A stretch of 48,453 nt of DNA from Aggregatilineales bacterium. GTDB lineage: Bacteria; Chloroflexota; Anaerolineae; Aggregatilineales; Ch27. This document shows positions 31,960 through 40,569 of the stretch, in pieces (position 1 is the stretch's first letter; the number at the start of each line of letters is the position of its first letter). The DNA lies in the NCBI GenBank assembly GCA_029976025.1, contig JARKNX010000074.1, positions 1 to 48,453 of the forward strand, read 5' to 3'. The translations under genes were made by a program, and so were the position numbers. The notes beneath the pieces are model-generated. The model made no database searches. It was not told the origin of the DNA and worked only from the letters and a program-made list of their open reading frames with translations.

Positions 31960-32478
31960 GTGCCGGCAGTGGCACGGCTGCGGCAGGGGTTGCGCGCCCT
32001 GACGGCCTGGGCGCGCCCGGTGGATACGGCGCTGGCTGAAGCCACCCTCACCCCGGCGGAGATGGCGCTTTTCCGCCGGCTGCGGCGGGGCGAGCAGTTG
32101 CACAGCCTGAATGTGCTGCGGACCCTGCGAGCCGCCGGCGAGACCGACCCCGACCTCCTGACGGCGGCCCTGCTGCATGATGTCGGCAAGACCGTGGCGC
32201 CGTTCACCCTGCCGGAGCGGGTGCTGGTCGTGCTGGCCCGCGCCGTCGCGCCGGGGCGGTGCGAAGCCTGGGGGCGGGCGGAGCCGCGCGGCTGGAAGCG
32301 CCCTTTCGCCATCAGCCGGCGACATCCGGAATGGTCGGCGGAGATGATGGCAGCGGCCGGGTGCAGTCCGCGCGCCGTGACCCTGGCCCGCCGCCATCAG
32401 GAATACCTGACCGGCCACCCCCGCGACGATCTGGAACGGCTGCTGCTGGCGCTCCAGGAGGCCGATGCAAAGCACTGA
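31960..32478 (+). CDS. HD-domain phosphohydrolase-like protein
   Basis: A 172-residue protein with an HD-type metal core: EQLHSLNVLRTL (first His), LLTAALLHDVGKT (the HD doublet), 'ISRRHPEWSAEMMAAAG' and 'ARRHQEYL'. The order H...HD...H...H fits the HD superfamily, phosphatases/phosphodiesterases acting on nucleotides. It has a GTG start after a weak GGAG. It follows the M50 gene by three bases, so an operon is likely. Compact HD proteins of this size are common in Chloroflexota, with no assigned substrate. Confidence 0.8.
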   Translation: MPAVARLRQGLRALTAWARPVDTALAEATLTPAEMALFRRLRRGEQLHSLNVLRTLRAAGETDPDLLTAALLHDVGKTVAPFTLPERVLVVLARAVAPGRCEAWGRAEPRGWKRPFAISRRHPEWSAEMMAAAGCSPRAVTLARRHQEYLTGHPRDDLERLLLALQEADAKH

Positions 32479-32527
32479 GCCGCCGGCTTTTATGAGAGGC
32501 GCCGGCGCGTCATGAGGAGCAGCACCC

Positions 32528-33022
32528 ATGCAACTACGGCAGTACGACCCGGCTGATCAGGAGCGATGCCTGGCTATTTTCGACAGCAACGTGCCGCTTT
32601 TCTTCGGCTCCGCCGAACGCCCGCAGTTCGAATCCTTCCTCGTCCGGCTGCCGGGCCGTTACTTCGTCGTGGAAGAAGCCCCCGGCGGGGAAGTGCTGGC
32701 CTGCGGCGGCTATGTTGAGGACGAGCCGGGCGAGATCGTGCTGACCTGGGGCATGGTGGACCGGGCGCACCACCGGCAGGGAATCGGGCGCTTTTTGCTG
32801 GTGGAGAGGCTGGCCGAGCTGGCCGCTGTCCCGGACTGGCACACTGTGCGGATTGACACCAGCCAGCACACGTCGCGCTTTTTCGAGCGCTTCAGCTTCT
32901 CCCTGACCGAGGTCGAGCCGGACCGCTTCGGCCCCGGCCTGGATGCCTACACCATGATCCTGCCGCTGGACGAATTTGCCCGGATGCGGATACGGGAATG
33001 GCAGGCCGCGCTGCCCCGCTGA
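32528..33022 (+). CDS. GNAT-family N-acetyltransferase
   Basis: A 164-residue GNAT protein: MQLRQYDPADQERCLAIF start, 'RYFVVEE...EVLACGGYVED', 'IVLTWGMVDRAHHRQGIGRFLLVERL' (acetyl-CoA loop HHRQGIGR) and 'VRIDTSQHTSRFFERFSFSLTEVE'. The acceptor is unknown. GAGGAGCAG upstream of the ATG is a good ribosome site. It is the third gene of the M50-HD-GNAT cluster, 49 bases after the HD gene. Confidence 0.88.
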   Translation: MQLRQYDPADQERCLAIFDSNVPLFFGSAERPQFESFLVRLPGRYFVVEEAPGGEVLACGGYVEDEPGEIVLTWGMVDRAHHRQGIGRFLLVERLAELAAVPDWHTVRIDTSQHTSRFFERFSFSLTEVEPDRFGPGLDAYTMILPLDEFARMRIREWQAALPR

Positions 33023-33023
33023 G

Positions 33024-33048
33024 CCGCCCCGGCGGCCTGTCGGGGCGG
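33024..33048 (+). terminator. Hairpin after the GNAT gene
   Basis: CCGCCCCG and CGGGGCGG form an 8-bp stem with a 9-base loop directly after the stop at 33022. There is no T-tract, so termination is uncertain. Confidence 0.4.
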
Positions 33049-33178
33049 AGCGAAAGAGCGATTACTATGAGAGTCCCGGTTTTCACAGCATAATCTGCCC
33101 GGCTCCCCGCGCCGGGGGCCGCAAAAAACCGGTCTCACGCATTCTCTGACAGAGCGAGTGATTACACGAGGTATAGCT

Positions 33179-34210
33179 ATGGCTGATGTGAACGTGACAA
33201 TTCTGGGGCTGGAGCGGGCGGGCGCTTCTTTCGGCCTGGCCCTCAAGCGCTACATGGCGCAGAAAGAAGCCTCACACCGCTTCACCATCGTCGGGCATGA
33301 CCGCCGCAGCTTCAACGTCAAGGAGGCCAAACGCCTGGGGGCGATCGATTCTTCCGCCTCCAACCCGGCGGACGCGGTGGCTAACGCCCATATCGTGCTG
33401 CTGGCGGCACACTACAACCAGACGCCGGACCTGTACCAGGCGATCGGCCCGGCGCTGAAGCCGGGGGCGGTCGTGCTGGACGCCTCCCCGCTGAAGGAGC
33501 CGTCCATTGGCTGGGCGGCGGAAGCCCTCCCGGCTGAAGCGGATATCGCCGCTTACATGGTCGGCATCGCGCCGATGCTCAACCCGGCTATGCTGTACGA
33601 TCTGCATACCGAAGTGGAGGGCGCGCGCCCGGACCTGTTTGATAACAGCCTGTTCATCCTGGCGCCCGCCGCCGACTGCCCGGCGGAGGCAGTCGATCTG
33701 GCGGCGGAATTCGGGCGCATCGTCGGCGGACAGGTGCGCTTCATGGACCCCGGCGAATACGACGGCCTGGCGGCGGCAATGGAGGGCCTGCCGGTGACGC
33801 TGGCCGTGGCGCTGTTCACCACCTTCCTGCGATCCAGAGGATGGGATGACTTGCAGCGCCAGGCGAACCCCTCCTTCAGCGCGCTGATGGCCCCCCTGCG
33901 CTACCAGCATCCGGAATCGATCTGGGGTCTGCTCCAGCACAACCGCAAGAATGTGGCCCGCCGCCTGACCGACCTGATTGATACGCTGGAGCAACTGCGC
34001 GACAGCCTGGAATCCGACGAGGAAGGGCTGGCGCTGGAGGCGGTTGTGGTGGAAGCGGCTGGCAAGTATGAGGAATGGGAAGGCCGCCGCCTGGCTAACC
34101 GCTTCGAGCGCGAAGAGAGCGATATGCCGCAGGGGAATGTCTTTTCCAGCATGAGCGGGATGTTCTTTGGCCGCCGGCCCAAGAAAAGCGAAGGCGGCGC
34201 CAAAAAGTAA
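33179..34210 (+). CDS. Prephenate dehydrogenase-like NAD(P)-binding protein
   Basis: A 343-residue protein with an N-terminal dinucleotide fold: VNVTILGLERAGASFGLALKR (a variant GxxxxGxxxG), 'FTIVGHDRRSFNVKEAKRLGAIDSSASNPADAVANAHIVLLAAHYNQTPDLYQAIGPALKPGAVVLDASPLKE', as in TyrA/6-phosphogluconate-dehydrogenase-type proteins. The helical C-terminal half (SIWGLLQHNRKNVARRLTDLIDTLEQLR) fits TyrA. A true tyrosine-pathway role is unproven, since catalytic His/Arg positions could not be verified. The ATG at 33179 was preferred to the one at 33158. The final ~30 residues are basic and disordered. Confidence 0.72.
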   Translation: MADVNVTILGLERAGASFGLALKRYMAQKEASHRFTIVGHDRRSFNVKEAKRLGAIDSSASNPADAVANAHIVLLAAHYNQTPDLYQAIGPALKPGAVVLDASPLKEPSIGWAAEALPAEADIAAYMVGIAPMLNPAMLYDLHTEVEGARPDLFDNSLFILAPAADCPAEAVDLAAEFGRIVGGQVRFMDPGEYDGLAAAMEGLPVTLAVALFTTFLRSRGWDDLQRQANPSFSALMAPLRYQHPESIWGLLQHNRKNVARRLTDLIDTLEQLRDSLESDEEGLALEAVVVEAAGKYEEWEGRRLANRFEREESDMPQGNVFSSMSGMFFGRRPKKSEGGAKK

Positions 34211-34229
34211 CAACTGGTAAGGAGAGACG

Positions 34230-34961
34230 GTGGACGCTATCACATCGGCGCTGGCGGGGGCCGGGAGCGGGGTCTGGCGGCGGCGGGCGTTTCAGTTCGC
34301 CGTATTCGCCTGCGGGCAGTTCCTCATCCTGACGGTGCTGGCTATGTTTCTGTACCCGGGCGGGACAGCCAGCGATTCGACGACGGCCGGGTATCAGTTC
34401 TTCAGCAATTTCTTCAGCGATCTCGGCCGGACTGTCTCCCATTCTGGCGTGGCCAATACCGCCTCGGCGGCTCTGTTCGTGGTTGCGCTGACAATCGCCG
34501 GGCTGGGGCTGGCCGCGTTCTTTCTGGCGGCGCCGGGCTTATTCCATGCGAAACGCTGGCCCCGCTGGCTGAGCCGGGCCGGGTCGCTGGCTGGCGTCGT
34601 CGTCGGGCTGAGCTTTGTAGGCGTGGCCTGGACGCCGGCGGATGTCTTCACGGATGCGCATATTTTCTCAGTGCTGGCGGCGTTTCGCCTCTTCCCGCTG
34701 GTGGTGATCGGCTACGCCCTGGCTATCTTCCTGATGCCGGGTTACCCGCGGCGGTATGGGGCCGTTTACGTAGCCTTCGCCGCGCTGCTGATCGCCTACC
34801 TGCTCCTGCTGACCCGGGGCCCCGGCCTGGCGACCGCGGAGAGTGTCACCATCCAGGCCACCGGCCAGAAGATCATCGTCTACGCCACGGTCCTCTGCAT
34901 GGCCATCCAGGGCAGCGGCGCCCTGCACGTCGCCCGATCGGGGCGGGCCGTATCCTCCTGA
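34230..34961 (+). CDS. DUF998-family membrane protein
   Basis: A 243-residue protein with about six membrane helices and the DUF998 signature 'AMFLYPGGT..D..TAGYQFFSNFFSDLGRTVSHSGVANTASA' in the first loop (FSDLGRT..N...a). The role of the family is unknown. GTG start after AAGGAGAGAC. It is followed by a clear terminator at 34967 and follows the TyrA-like gene by 19 bases. Confidence 0.82.
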   Translation: MDAITSALAGAGSGVWRRRAFQFAVFACGQFLILTVLAMFLYPGGTASDSTTAGYQFFSNFFSDLGRTVSHSGVANTASAALFVVALTIAGLGLAAFFLAAPGLFHAKRWPRWLSRAGSLAGVVVGLSFVGVAWTPADVFTDAHIFSVLAAFRLFPLVVIGYALAIFLMPGYPRRYGAVYVAFAALLIAYLLLLTRGPGLATAESVTIQATGQKIIVYATVLCMAIQGSGALHVARSGRAVSS

Positions 34962-34966
34962 TACAA

Positions 34967-34993
34967 AAAGCCCCTTCCACCCGAAGGGGCTTT
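34967..34993. terminator. Bidirectional Rho-independent terminator
   Basis: AAAGCCCCTTC and GAAGGGGCTTT form an 11-bp perfect stem with a 5-base loop (CACCC) between the DUF998 gene and the convergent winged-helix gene. A-runs and T-runs on both sides suit both strands. Confidence 0.92.
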
Positions 34994-35010
34994 ACGCTTC
35001 AGGCCGCCGG

Positions 35011-35718
35011 TTACATCCCGGGCTGGAAGGTCAGCGTGAAGGTCTTCATCTGGAAGACGCTGGACTGCCCGCCGCTCCCGGCCTTGAGGGTCAGCCGGAG
35101 CGACCCGGCGGAGATCAGGTCGGACTGGGTGATGTGGTAGACCTCCAGCTTCAGGTTGAAGTCGCCCGCCGCCGCTGGCGTGATCTCAAAGCGCACCGGA
35201 TCGGCGGCGGCCTGCGGCGGCACGGCGGCGTCGTCCTGTTCCGGGAAGATCTCACAATCGCCGCTCAGCCGGAACAGCATATCCACCGGCAACTCAGTCT
35301 CCGGCTCCGCCGCCTCTTCAACCCGCACGAAGAAATAGCCGGGCCGCCCTGCCGCGAAGGTCCTGGGGAAGATAGCCAGCGCCGAGCGGGTGACCGAAGG
35401 AGGTCCGGCTTCCTCTTCCTCCCCGATCTCTCCGGCCTCGCTATAGCTCATCTCGGCCGCCGCCTCTTCGTCGTGGACAGCGATAGCTTCCGCCGCGTCA
35501 AGGCCCTGCCGGGTGAGCTGGTAAGTGCCATCGACCTGCATCTCAACATATTCGCGGGTGACAAGGCGGCGAATGGCTTTGCCAAAAGATCGCTCGCTGA
35601 GCGCAGTCCCGGCGATAATCGCCTCATCGGAGGCGGCGTAGGAATCGCAACTGGCCAGATAGCGGATGATATCGAGCGAGCCATTAGGGAATGTGGTGAG
35701 TTCAAACGGAAGTGCCAT
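35011..35718 (-). CDS. Winged-helix N-terminal domain protein of unknown function
   Basis: A 235-residue acidic protein. Residues ~10-75 look like a winged helix (SLDIIRYLASCDSYAASDEAIIAGTALSERSFGKAIRRLVTREYVEMQVDGTYQLTRQGLDAAEAI), with the recognition-helix segment 'SERSFGKAIRRLVTREYV' and wing 'GTYQLT'. An acidic linker (EIGEEEEAGPP) leads to a beta-rich C-terminal part (PGYFFVRVEEA..., 'FEITPAAAGDFNLKLEVYHITQSDL'). It might be a sensor-regulator, which is inference. It is transcribed divergently from the MFS gene and converges on the terminator. Confidence 0.7.
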   Translation of the reverse strand: MALPFELTTFPNGSLDIIRYLASCDSYAASDEAIIAGTALSERSFGKAIRRLVTREYVEMQVDGTYQLTRQGLDAAEAIAVHDEEAAAEMSYSEAGEIGEEEEAGPPSVTRSALAIFPRTFAAGRPGYFFVRVEEAAEPETELPVDMLFRLSGDCEIFPEQDDAAVPPQAAADPVRFEITPAAAGDFNLKLEVYHITQSDLISAGSLRLTLKAGSGGQSSVFQMKTFTLTFQPGM

Positions 35719-35860
35719 CGTTTCTTACCTGAGTTCGTATCCTGCGAGCGAAGGCATCACTTCTGCCAGTGTAGTCAAGTGCGCCGCGCGTGGCAAGTCG
35801 GCTGCTGAGCCTCACCCGCGCGAGGGCGCGCGCCAGTAAGCGCCTTCGGCCATCAGGTGC

Positions 35861-35866
35861 TATAAT
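35861..35866 (+). promoter_or_regulatory. Consensus -10 box (TATAAT) for the MFS transporter gene
   Basis: TATAAT 39 bases before the MFS ATG. The -35 position is weak. Confidence 0.45.
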
Positions 35867-35904
35867 CCCCTGTAGCGCGGACAACCCGTCCTGGTGGTCT
35901 TCTC

Positions 35905-37149
35905 ATGAGTCGTTTCAGCAAGATGGAGCGGTGGCAGCAAACGCTGGCTATCGTGTTCCTGACACAACTGTTCTCGGCGATCGGGTTCTCGATCGTCTTT
36001 CCGTTTTTACCCCTCTATGTAGAAGAGCTGGACAGCACCACCGGCATGAACGTCGAGATACTGGCCGGGCTGGTGATCTCCGCCCAGGCTTTCACCATGA
36101 TGCTGGCCGCGCCGATCTGGGGCGCGCTGGCGGATCGCCGCGGGCGCAAGATGATGGTGGTGCGGGCCTCGTTTGGCGGGGCGGTCACGCTGGCCCTGAT
36201 GGCCTTTGTGCAATCGTCGGAGCAGCTTATCCTCCTGCGGGCGGTTCAGGGGTTGATTACGGGCACAGTGGCCGCCGCCAGCGCCCTGGTCGCGGCAGAG
36301 ACGCCCCGCGAGCGGATTGGCCTCTCCCTGGGCACCCTTCAGGTGGCGCTGTGGGCTGGCGTCGCCGCCGGGCCGCTGATCGGCGGCATCCTGGCTGACG
36401 CTTTCGGCTACCGCCTGCCGTTCATCATCACCGCCGTCCTGCTGGTCATTGCCGGCGCGCTGGCCTGGATCGGCGTGCGGGAGAACTTCAGGCCGATCCC
36501 GGGGCCAGAACGGCCGGGCATGGTGGCCGAATGGCGGCGGGTCGTCTCCCGTAAAGGGATTGTGCCCACGTTCAACGTCCGCTTCATCACCGGGATCGGC
36601 CGCACGGTGTTCACGCCGATCATCCCGCTGTTTGTGGCCTCGCTGATGACATCGGAGGAGGGCGTCGCCACGACGACCGGCCTGATCACCGGCATTGCGG
36701 CGGCGACCGGCACCGCCGGCGCGATGCTGCTGGGGAAGATGGGCGATAACATCGGGCATCGCCGCATTCTGATCGGCAGCGCCGTGGCCATGGCTGCCTT
36801 CCATTTGCCTCAGGTCTGGGCGACCACGGTCTGGCAGCTCCTGATCCTGCAAACGATGGCCGGGTTCGTCAGCGGTGGGATCACCGCCGCGCCGAGCGCC
36901 CTGCTGGCTCAGTATACGCCTTCCGGGGAGGAAGGCTCCGTCTACGGGCTGGATAATTCGGTGACTTCGGCGGCGCGGGCTATCGCGCCGCTGATCGGAT
37001 CGGCGTTCGCCGTCTGGTTCGGGATGCGCAGCACGCTGGCGCTGGCGACGGCCCTGTTCCTGCTGACCGCTGTGCTGGCCCATATCCAGCTTCCGCGCGC
37101 CATCCCCCGGCCAGAGGCGCAGGAATCGCCCGGTTATGCCGCCCGTTAG
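35905..37149 (+). CDS. MFS multidrug-type efflux transporter
   Basis: A 414-residue, twelve-helix MFS protein. Motif A (WGALADRRGRKMMVV) lies between helices 2 and 3, and the exporter motif C-like text (LQVALWAGVAAGPLIGGILAD) is in helix 5, both typical of drug:H+ antiporters. The second half repeats a motif A-like loop (LLGKMGDNIGHRRILIG). The substrate cannot be inferred. It starts right after a TATAAT promoter. The next gene overlaps or lies close downstream (start at 37169, after the stop at 37149). Confidence 0.9.
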   Translation: MSRFSKMERWQQTLAIVFLTQLFSAIGFSIVFPFLPLYVEELDSTTGMNVEILAGLVISAQAFTMMLAAPIWGALADRRGRKMMVVRASFGGAVTLALMAFVQSSEQLILLRAVQGLITGTVAAASALVAAETPRERIGLSLGTLQVALWAGVAAGPLIGGILADAFGYRLPFIITAVLLVIAGALAWIGVRENFRPIPGPERPGMVAEWRRVVSRKGIVPTFNVRFITGIGRTVFTPIIPLFVASLMTSEEGVATTTGLITGIAAATGTAGAMLLGKMGDNIGHRRILIGSAVAMAAFHLPQVWATTVWQLLILQTMAGFVSGGITAAPSALLAQYTPSGEEGSVYGLDNSVTSAARAIAPLIGSAFAVWFGMRSTLALATALFLLTAVLAHIQLPRAIPRPEAQESPGYAAR

Positions 37150-37168
37150 CCCCCGGTACGATGCCACC

Positions 37169-37954
37169 ATGACGAGACATACGCCTTCCCTGCGCCAGCG
37201 CCTGCTTTCGTGGCTCCTGCTGCCGGCGGCGGCCGGCCTGCTGACCCTGATGCTGCTCCCGGCCGGGTCCGCCGCCCCGATCGCCGCCGCGCTATACCCC
37301 ACCACCACGCCGTTTGTTCAGCCCGCGGGCTGCCGCCAGCCGCTGGATGATTACACGCGGGTGTGGGTGGGGGATGCCCAGCTCAACACCCGCACGCTGT
37401 CGATGCTCAACCAGGCGCAGCGGCTGTACCGGGCGGCCGGCGGGACGCTGGACTTGCGGAGGGCGATCGCCCAGGGCAGCTATAATCCCGGCGTCGTGGC
37501 AGCCAGCTTCGGCACGCATGACGGCGGCGGCGCGGTGGATATCTCCGTGCGCAGCCCGGTCACCTGGGAAGTGCTGTATGATGAGATTGACCCGCTGCTG
37601 GCGGCGCTGCGGACGGCGGGCTTCGCCGCCTGGCTGCGGGATACCGGCTCGCTGTATCCCGGCTCGCCGATTCACATCCACGCCATCGCCATCGGCGACG
37701 CCGAGCTTTCACCGGCCGCCCGCGGCCAGGTAGACGGCCCCTTTGGCTATTTGCGCGGGTTCAACGGCCTGCCACAGACAAGCGGCATCCCCGTCCTGGA
37801 CCCACACGGGCCGCCGGTGATCTGCCGGTGGATGGTGCTGATGGGCTTTGAAGACATGCGCGGGCAGGCGGGCGGATCGATCCAGTTCAACATCGATGGG
37901 ACGCGGCGGAGATTCGGCCATGAGCTTTCTACGACGACTGCTGGGGCGCGGTGA
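37169..37954 (+). CDS. Secreted M15-like (D,D-peptidase fold) protein
   Basis: A 261-residue protein. A signal peptide (LRQRLLSWLLLPAAAGLLTLMLLP) ends near residue 35. The mature part has 'GVVAASFGTHDGGGAVDISV' and 'GSPIHIHAIAIGD', the SxHxxGxAxDi ... HxH pattern of M15/D-Ala-D-Ala carboxypeptidase-type zinc enzymes, which trim cell-wall peptides. The Ser of the motif is Thr here. Activity is not shown. The frame starts at 37136 inside the MFS gene; the ATG at 37169 starts the signal peptide. The zinc-ribbon gene overlaps its 3' end by 35 bases. Confidence 0.68.
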   Translation: MTRHTPSLRQRLLSWLLLPAAAGLLTLMLLPAGSAAPIAAALYPTTTPFVQPAGCRQPLDDYTRVWVGDAQLNTRTLSMLNQAQRLYRAAGGTLDLRRAIAQGSYNPGVVAASFGTHDGGGAVDISVRSPVTWEVLYDEIDPLLAALRTAGFAAWLRDTGSLYPGSPIHIHAIAIGDAELSPAARGQVDGPFGYLRGFNGLPQTSGIPVLDPHGPPVICRWMVLMGFEDMRGQAGGSIQFNIDGTRRRFGHELSTTTAGAR

Positions 37955-38225
37955 GCCGGAAGCCCGGCGCGCGGCTGAGCCTGTCGCAGTCACGCCCGGC
38001 GGCGAAGCCCTTACCGGCGCCACCCCCGGCCAGATGCTCGATTATCTGGAAGAACACCGGGAAGCCGCGGAAGCGATCCTGCTGCGCCGACACCACATCT
38101 GCCCGGAATGCAGCAGCAACTACCTGCGCCTGGGGGCGTGGGCCAGCCGGGGCCGCGCCGGCTGGACGGTGAGCTGCGTCAACTGCGGTCTGGTGCTGGA
38201 ACAGACGACGGAAATCGACGGCTGA
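37920..38225 (+). CDS. Small zinc-ribbon protein
   Basis: A 101-residue protein. After a basic N-terminus (MSFLRRLLGRGEPEARR) and a helical middle (QMLDYLEEHREAAEAILLRR), the C-terminal third is a zinc ribbon: CPEC...(28 residues)...CVNC, with 'CGLVLE' at the end. Similar small two-CxxC proteins occur in Chloroflexota, with no known role. The ATG at 37920 follows CGGAGA and overlaps the preceding gene, so translation is coupled. Confidence 0.68.
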   Translation: MSFLRRLLGRGEPEARRAAEPVAVTPGGEALTGATPGQMLDYLEEHREAAEAILLRRHHICPECSSNYLRLGAWASRGRAGWTVSCVNCGLVLEQTTEIDG

Positions 38226-38390
38226 GCATCCAGCATCCCCCCGCCGCACCGCCTTCGTCGGGCCGCCCGCCAGTCAGGCCCGGCGCTTCGTCAGGATCGC
38301 AGGTGGCGAACTGTGCAACCTGTCCCACATCCGAATAGTTGAACGATTATGTTTGTGTAACTTAGGCTATACCGCCGGCCACAATGCGCC

Positions 38391-38396
38391 TATAAT
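38391..38396 (+). promoter_or_regulatory. Consensus -10 box (TATAAT) for the ParB-like gene
   Basis: TATAAT lies 62 bases before the chosen ATG at 38458 and inside the longer frame, which supports the shorter protein. Confidence 0.45.
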
Positions 38397-38457
38397 GCGG
38401 CTGGAAAGCGATTTTACTGGTTATCGTACAGACCGTATTGCAGAAAGCAGCACTCTC

Positions 38458-39384
38458 ATGATCGAGCATCCCGCGGACTACTACAGGACTGAAGCCCGCG
38501 AACACTGGGAACAGGCGCGCCGTAAAGCGCGCGCCGCCCGCATAGCCGCCAGCATCCCCGGCGAACATACCGGACTGCTGGACTTCAACGACATCGCGGC
38601 GCAGCTCGGCCTCAAACACGCCGTCTACCGGGGCGTACAGACTGTCCCGCTGGACAGCATTGTGGGCAGCGCCGGGCGCTACAAAGACTTCACCGGGGCC
38701 TTCCTGCCCGTTGATGATAGCATGAGTTCCCGCTGGCAGCGCATCGCCGCCATCTATCTGGATCCCACCAGCGGCGGCGTGCCGCCAGTGGAGCTGTACA
38801 AGGTCGGGACGGCCTACTTCGTCAAGGACGGCAACCACCGCGTCTCGGTAGCCCGCCAGCTTGACCTGAAGGATATCGAGGCTTACGTGTGGGAATACCC
38901 CGAGCCGGTCTCGGATGTGGGGCCGGAGGCGGATATCGACACGCTCCTGATTGAGGCGGAACGGCGGGAGTTTCTGGAAAAAACGCAGCTCGACACGCTG
39001 CGCCCGGGCCACGGCATCTGGATCACGGCCCCCGGCGGCTACCGCACTCTGCTCTTTGAAATCGCCCAGTACCAGCACGCCCTCAGCCTGATCGACTCCC
39101 GGCCGGTCGGGTGGGAAGAAGCAGTCGGGGCATGGTACGACATGGTCTACGAGATCACGGTGCAGCTCATTCAAAAAACCGGGGTGCTGCATCTGTTCCC
39201 CGAGCGCACCCCGGCTGACTTCTTCGTGTGGATCAGGAAGCACCAGCAGGAGCTGGAAGAACGTTACGGGCGGCGGGTCATGGTCCGCGACGCGGCGCGC
39301 GATTTCGGGCGGCGCAACCGGACAACGCTCCCCGAACGGGCCGCGCGCGAAGTGCTGCGCTGGATTGTGGGCAGGCTGGGGTAA
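38458..39384 (+). CDS. ParB/Srx-fold DUF4032-type protein (often named transcriptional regulator)
   Basis: A 308-residue protein. Residues ~55-150 resemble a ParB/sulfiredoxin-like N-terminal domain (GVQTVPLDSIVGSAGRYKDFTGAFLP ... PPVELYKVGTAYFVKDGNHRVSVARQLDLKDIEAYVWEY), with the signature DGNHRVSVAR. A helical C-terminal half follows (GWEEAVGAWYDMVYEITVQLI..TGVLHLFPERTPADFFVWIRKHQQELEERYG). The function is unknown, but DUF4032-like proteins of this layout are common in Anaerolineae. The frame is open to 38353, but the ATG at 38458 lies after a TATAAT box. The downstream GNAT gene begins six bases after its stop. Confidence 0.8.
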   Translation: MIEHPADYYRTEAREHWEQARRKARAARIAASIPGEHTGLLDFNDIAAQLGLKHAVYRGVQTVPLDSIVGSAGRYKDFTGAFLPVDDSMSSRWQRIAAIYLDPTSGGVPPVELYKVGTAYFVKDGNHRVSVARQLDLKDIEAYVWEYPEPVSDVGPEADIDTLLIEAERREFLEKTQLDTLRPGHGIWITAPGGYRTLLFEIAQYQHALSLIDSRPVGWEEAVGAWYDMVYEITVQLIQKTGVLHLFPERTPADFFVWIRKHQQELEERYGRRVMVRDAARDFGRRNRTTLPERAAREVLRWIVGRLG

Positions 39385-39390
39385 CGCGCC

Positions 39391-39921
39391 ATGCCCGCCC
39401 GGGGGCATCTTCCTGTGGCGTTCACCATCCGCCCCCTCACCGACCGCGATCGGCCCTGGGCCGCGCGCCTGCTGAGCGCGCGCTGGGGCTCCACCCGGAT
39501 GGTCACCCGGGGGCGGCTGTTCGACGCCGGCGCGCTGCCCGGTTTTTATGCCACCATTGAGGATGTGCCCTCCGGCCTGGTGACATACCATCTTGCCAGA
39601 GGCGAGTGCGAGATCACAACGCTGGACAGCCTGCGCGAAGGGCTGGGGATCGGGACGGCGCTGCTGGCGGCCGTGGAAAGGGCGGCCAGAGAGGCCGGCA
39701 GCCGGCGGCTGTGGCTGATCACGACCAACGATAATCTGCATGCCCTGCGCTTTTACCAGCGGCGGGGCTATACGCTGGCCGCGCTGTACCCGGACGCGCT
39801 GGCCGAATCGCGCCGGCTCAAGCCGGAGATTCCGCTCCTCGGTCTGGCGGGCATCCCCCTGCGCGACGAGATCGAGCTGGAGAAGCGGCTGGCCGCGGGC
39901 GATCGCCCCGCCCGGGCCTGA
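39391..39921 (+). CDS. GNAT-family N-acetyltransferase
   Basis: A 176-residue GNAT protein: 'FTIRPLTDRDRPWAARLL', 'GLVTYHLARGECEITTLDSLREGLGIGTALLAAVERAA' (acetyl-CoA loop LGIGTALL), 'LWLITTNDNLHALRFYQRRGYTLAALYPDAL' and the family's C-terminal 'IPLRDEIELEKRL'. The acceptor is unknown. Its last 62 coding bases are repeated at 40570-40631, beyond the DUF4926 cassette. It follows the ParB-like gene by six bases. Confidence 0.88.
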   Translation: MPARGHLPVAFTIRPLTDRDRPWAARLLSARWGSTRMVTRGRLFDAGALPGFYATIEDVPSGLVTYHLARGECEITTLDSLREGLGIGTALLAAVERAAREAGSRRLWLITTNDNLHALRFYQRRGYTLAALYPDALAESRRLKPEIPLLGLAGIPLRDEIELEKRLAAGDRPARA

Positions 39922-39932
39922 CACTTCTTCAG
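39860..39932 (+). repeat. ~73-bp direct repeat, copy 1 (3' end of the GNAT gene)
   Basis: From TGCGCGACGAGATC through the GNAT stop to TTCAG. The same stretch recurs at 40570-40642 with three mismatches. Confidence 0.9.
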
Positions 39933-40024
39933 ACGCTGTTGATCGCTTCTGACGACCGCAAGCGTCAGAGAGATGACTCCCCTTACGGAGCAAAAGCGCC
40001 CCGACAGGACACTGCTGAACCGCT

Positions 40025-40255
40025 TCATGCAGTCCCGGCAGGTTCGTAATGCAGGACCATCAACTGTTCCGCTTTCAGAGCGGCCATTGCATAGGTACGC
40101 CCCTCATTGTCGCTGAATTCGACCTCAAAAACGCCGGGGGCAAGCTCTTCAACAACTGTTCCCACCTGGCCGCGTGCCAAACCCGAGTCGGGCAGATTCT
40201 GGGTCAGGGCTACCACATCCAGAAGTTGTATCATCGTGTTTGCCGCTTCTTTCAT
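40025..40255 (-). CDS. DUF4926 small protein (toxin-antitoxin-like partner)
   Basis: A 76-residue protein. IQLLDVVALTQNLPDSGLARGQVGTVVEELAPGVFEVEFSDNEGRTYAMAALKAEQLMVLHYEP matches the DUF4926 pattern almost throughout (LD.V.L..dLPe.gl.rGqvGtVVe.l.pgvfEVEF.D..GrtYa...l...qL..L). The ATG at 40255 overlaps the stop of the DUF6883 frame (ATGA), and the internal ATG at 40234 is less likely. DUF4926 genes frequently follow DUF6883 genes in small cassettes resembling toxin-antitoxin modules; the function is unproven. GC content is visibly lower than in the flanks. Confidence 0.85.
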   Translation of the reverse strand: MKEAANTMIQLLDVVALTQNLPDSGLARGQVGTVVEELAPGVFEVEFSDNEGRTYAMAALKAEQLMVLHYEPAGTA

Positions 40256-40521
40256 ACCAGCACATAACAACTCGTCAAGCGAGGAAAGTCTTCGTCGTAT
40301 CGAACAATCCAACTCGTTCTTATTGCTGCCTGGCCTTCGCCCCGGCTTATTACAAAATCCAATGTAAATCGCTGCCCATACTCATCTCCCTGATCAATCT
40401 GTGCCTCTCCAGTGAGAGCAGCCTCCAAAATCGCGCGGCGCAATTCCTCGGCATGTCCGGCAGTTAACCCCAAAACGGATACAAACACCCGTGCTTTATG
40501 GCGACCACGCGGATGATCAGA
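40252..40521 (-). pseudogene. DUF6883-like gene with broken N-terminus
   Basis: The minus-strand frame is open for 90 codons from just after a TAA (40522-40524): SDHPRGRHKARVFVSVLGLTAGHAEELRR...DEYGQRFTLDFVISRGEGQAAIRTSWIVRYDEDFPRLTSCYVLV. This is most of a DUF6883 domain (HP.GRhKArVF...LG......eLr.all...yG.ry..df......a.vrt.Wiv...ed.PRLtScyv), but about 25-35 N-terminal residues and any ATG are missing. The in-frame TAA and the junction with the repeated GNAT end (40570) explain the loss. Upstream text (PDRLVGDIKQV) in the same frame may be the decayed rest. A functional start at GTG 40488 is possible but would omit conserved residues. Confidence 0.72.
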
Positions 40522-40569
40522 TTACACCTGCTTTATATCCCCCACCAGACGGTCTGGAAGATATTCTCT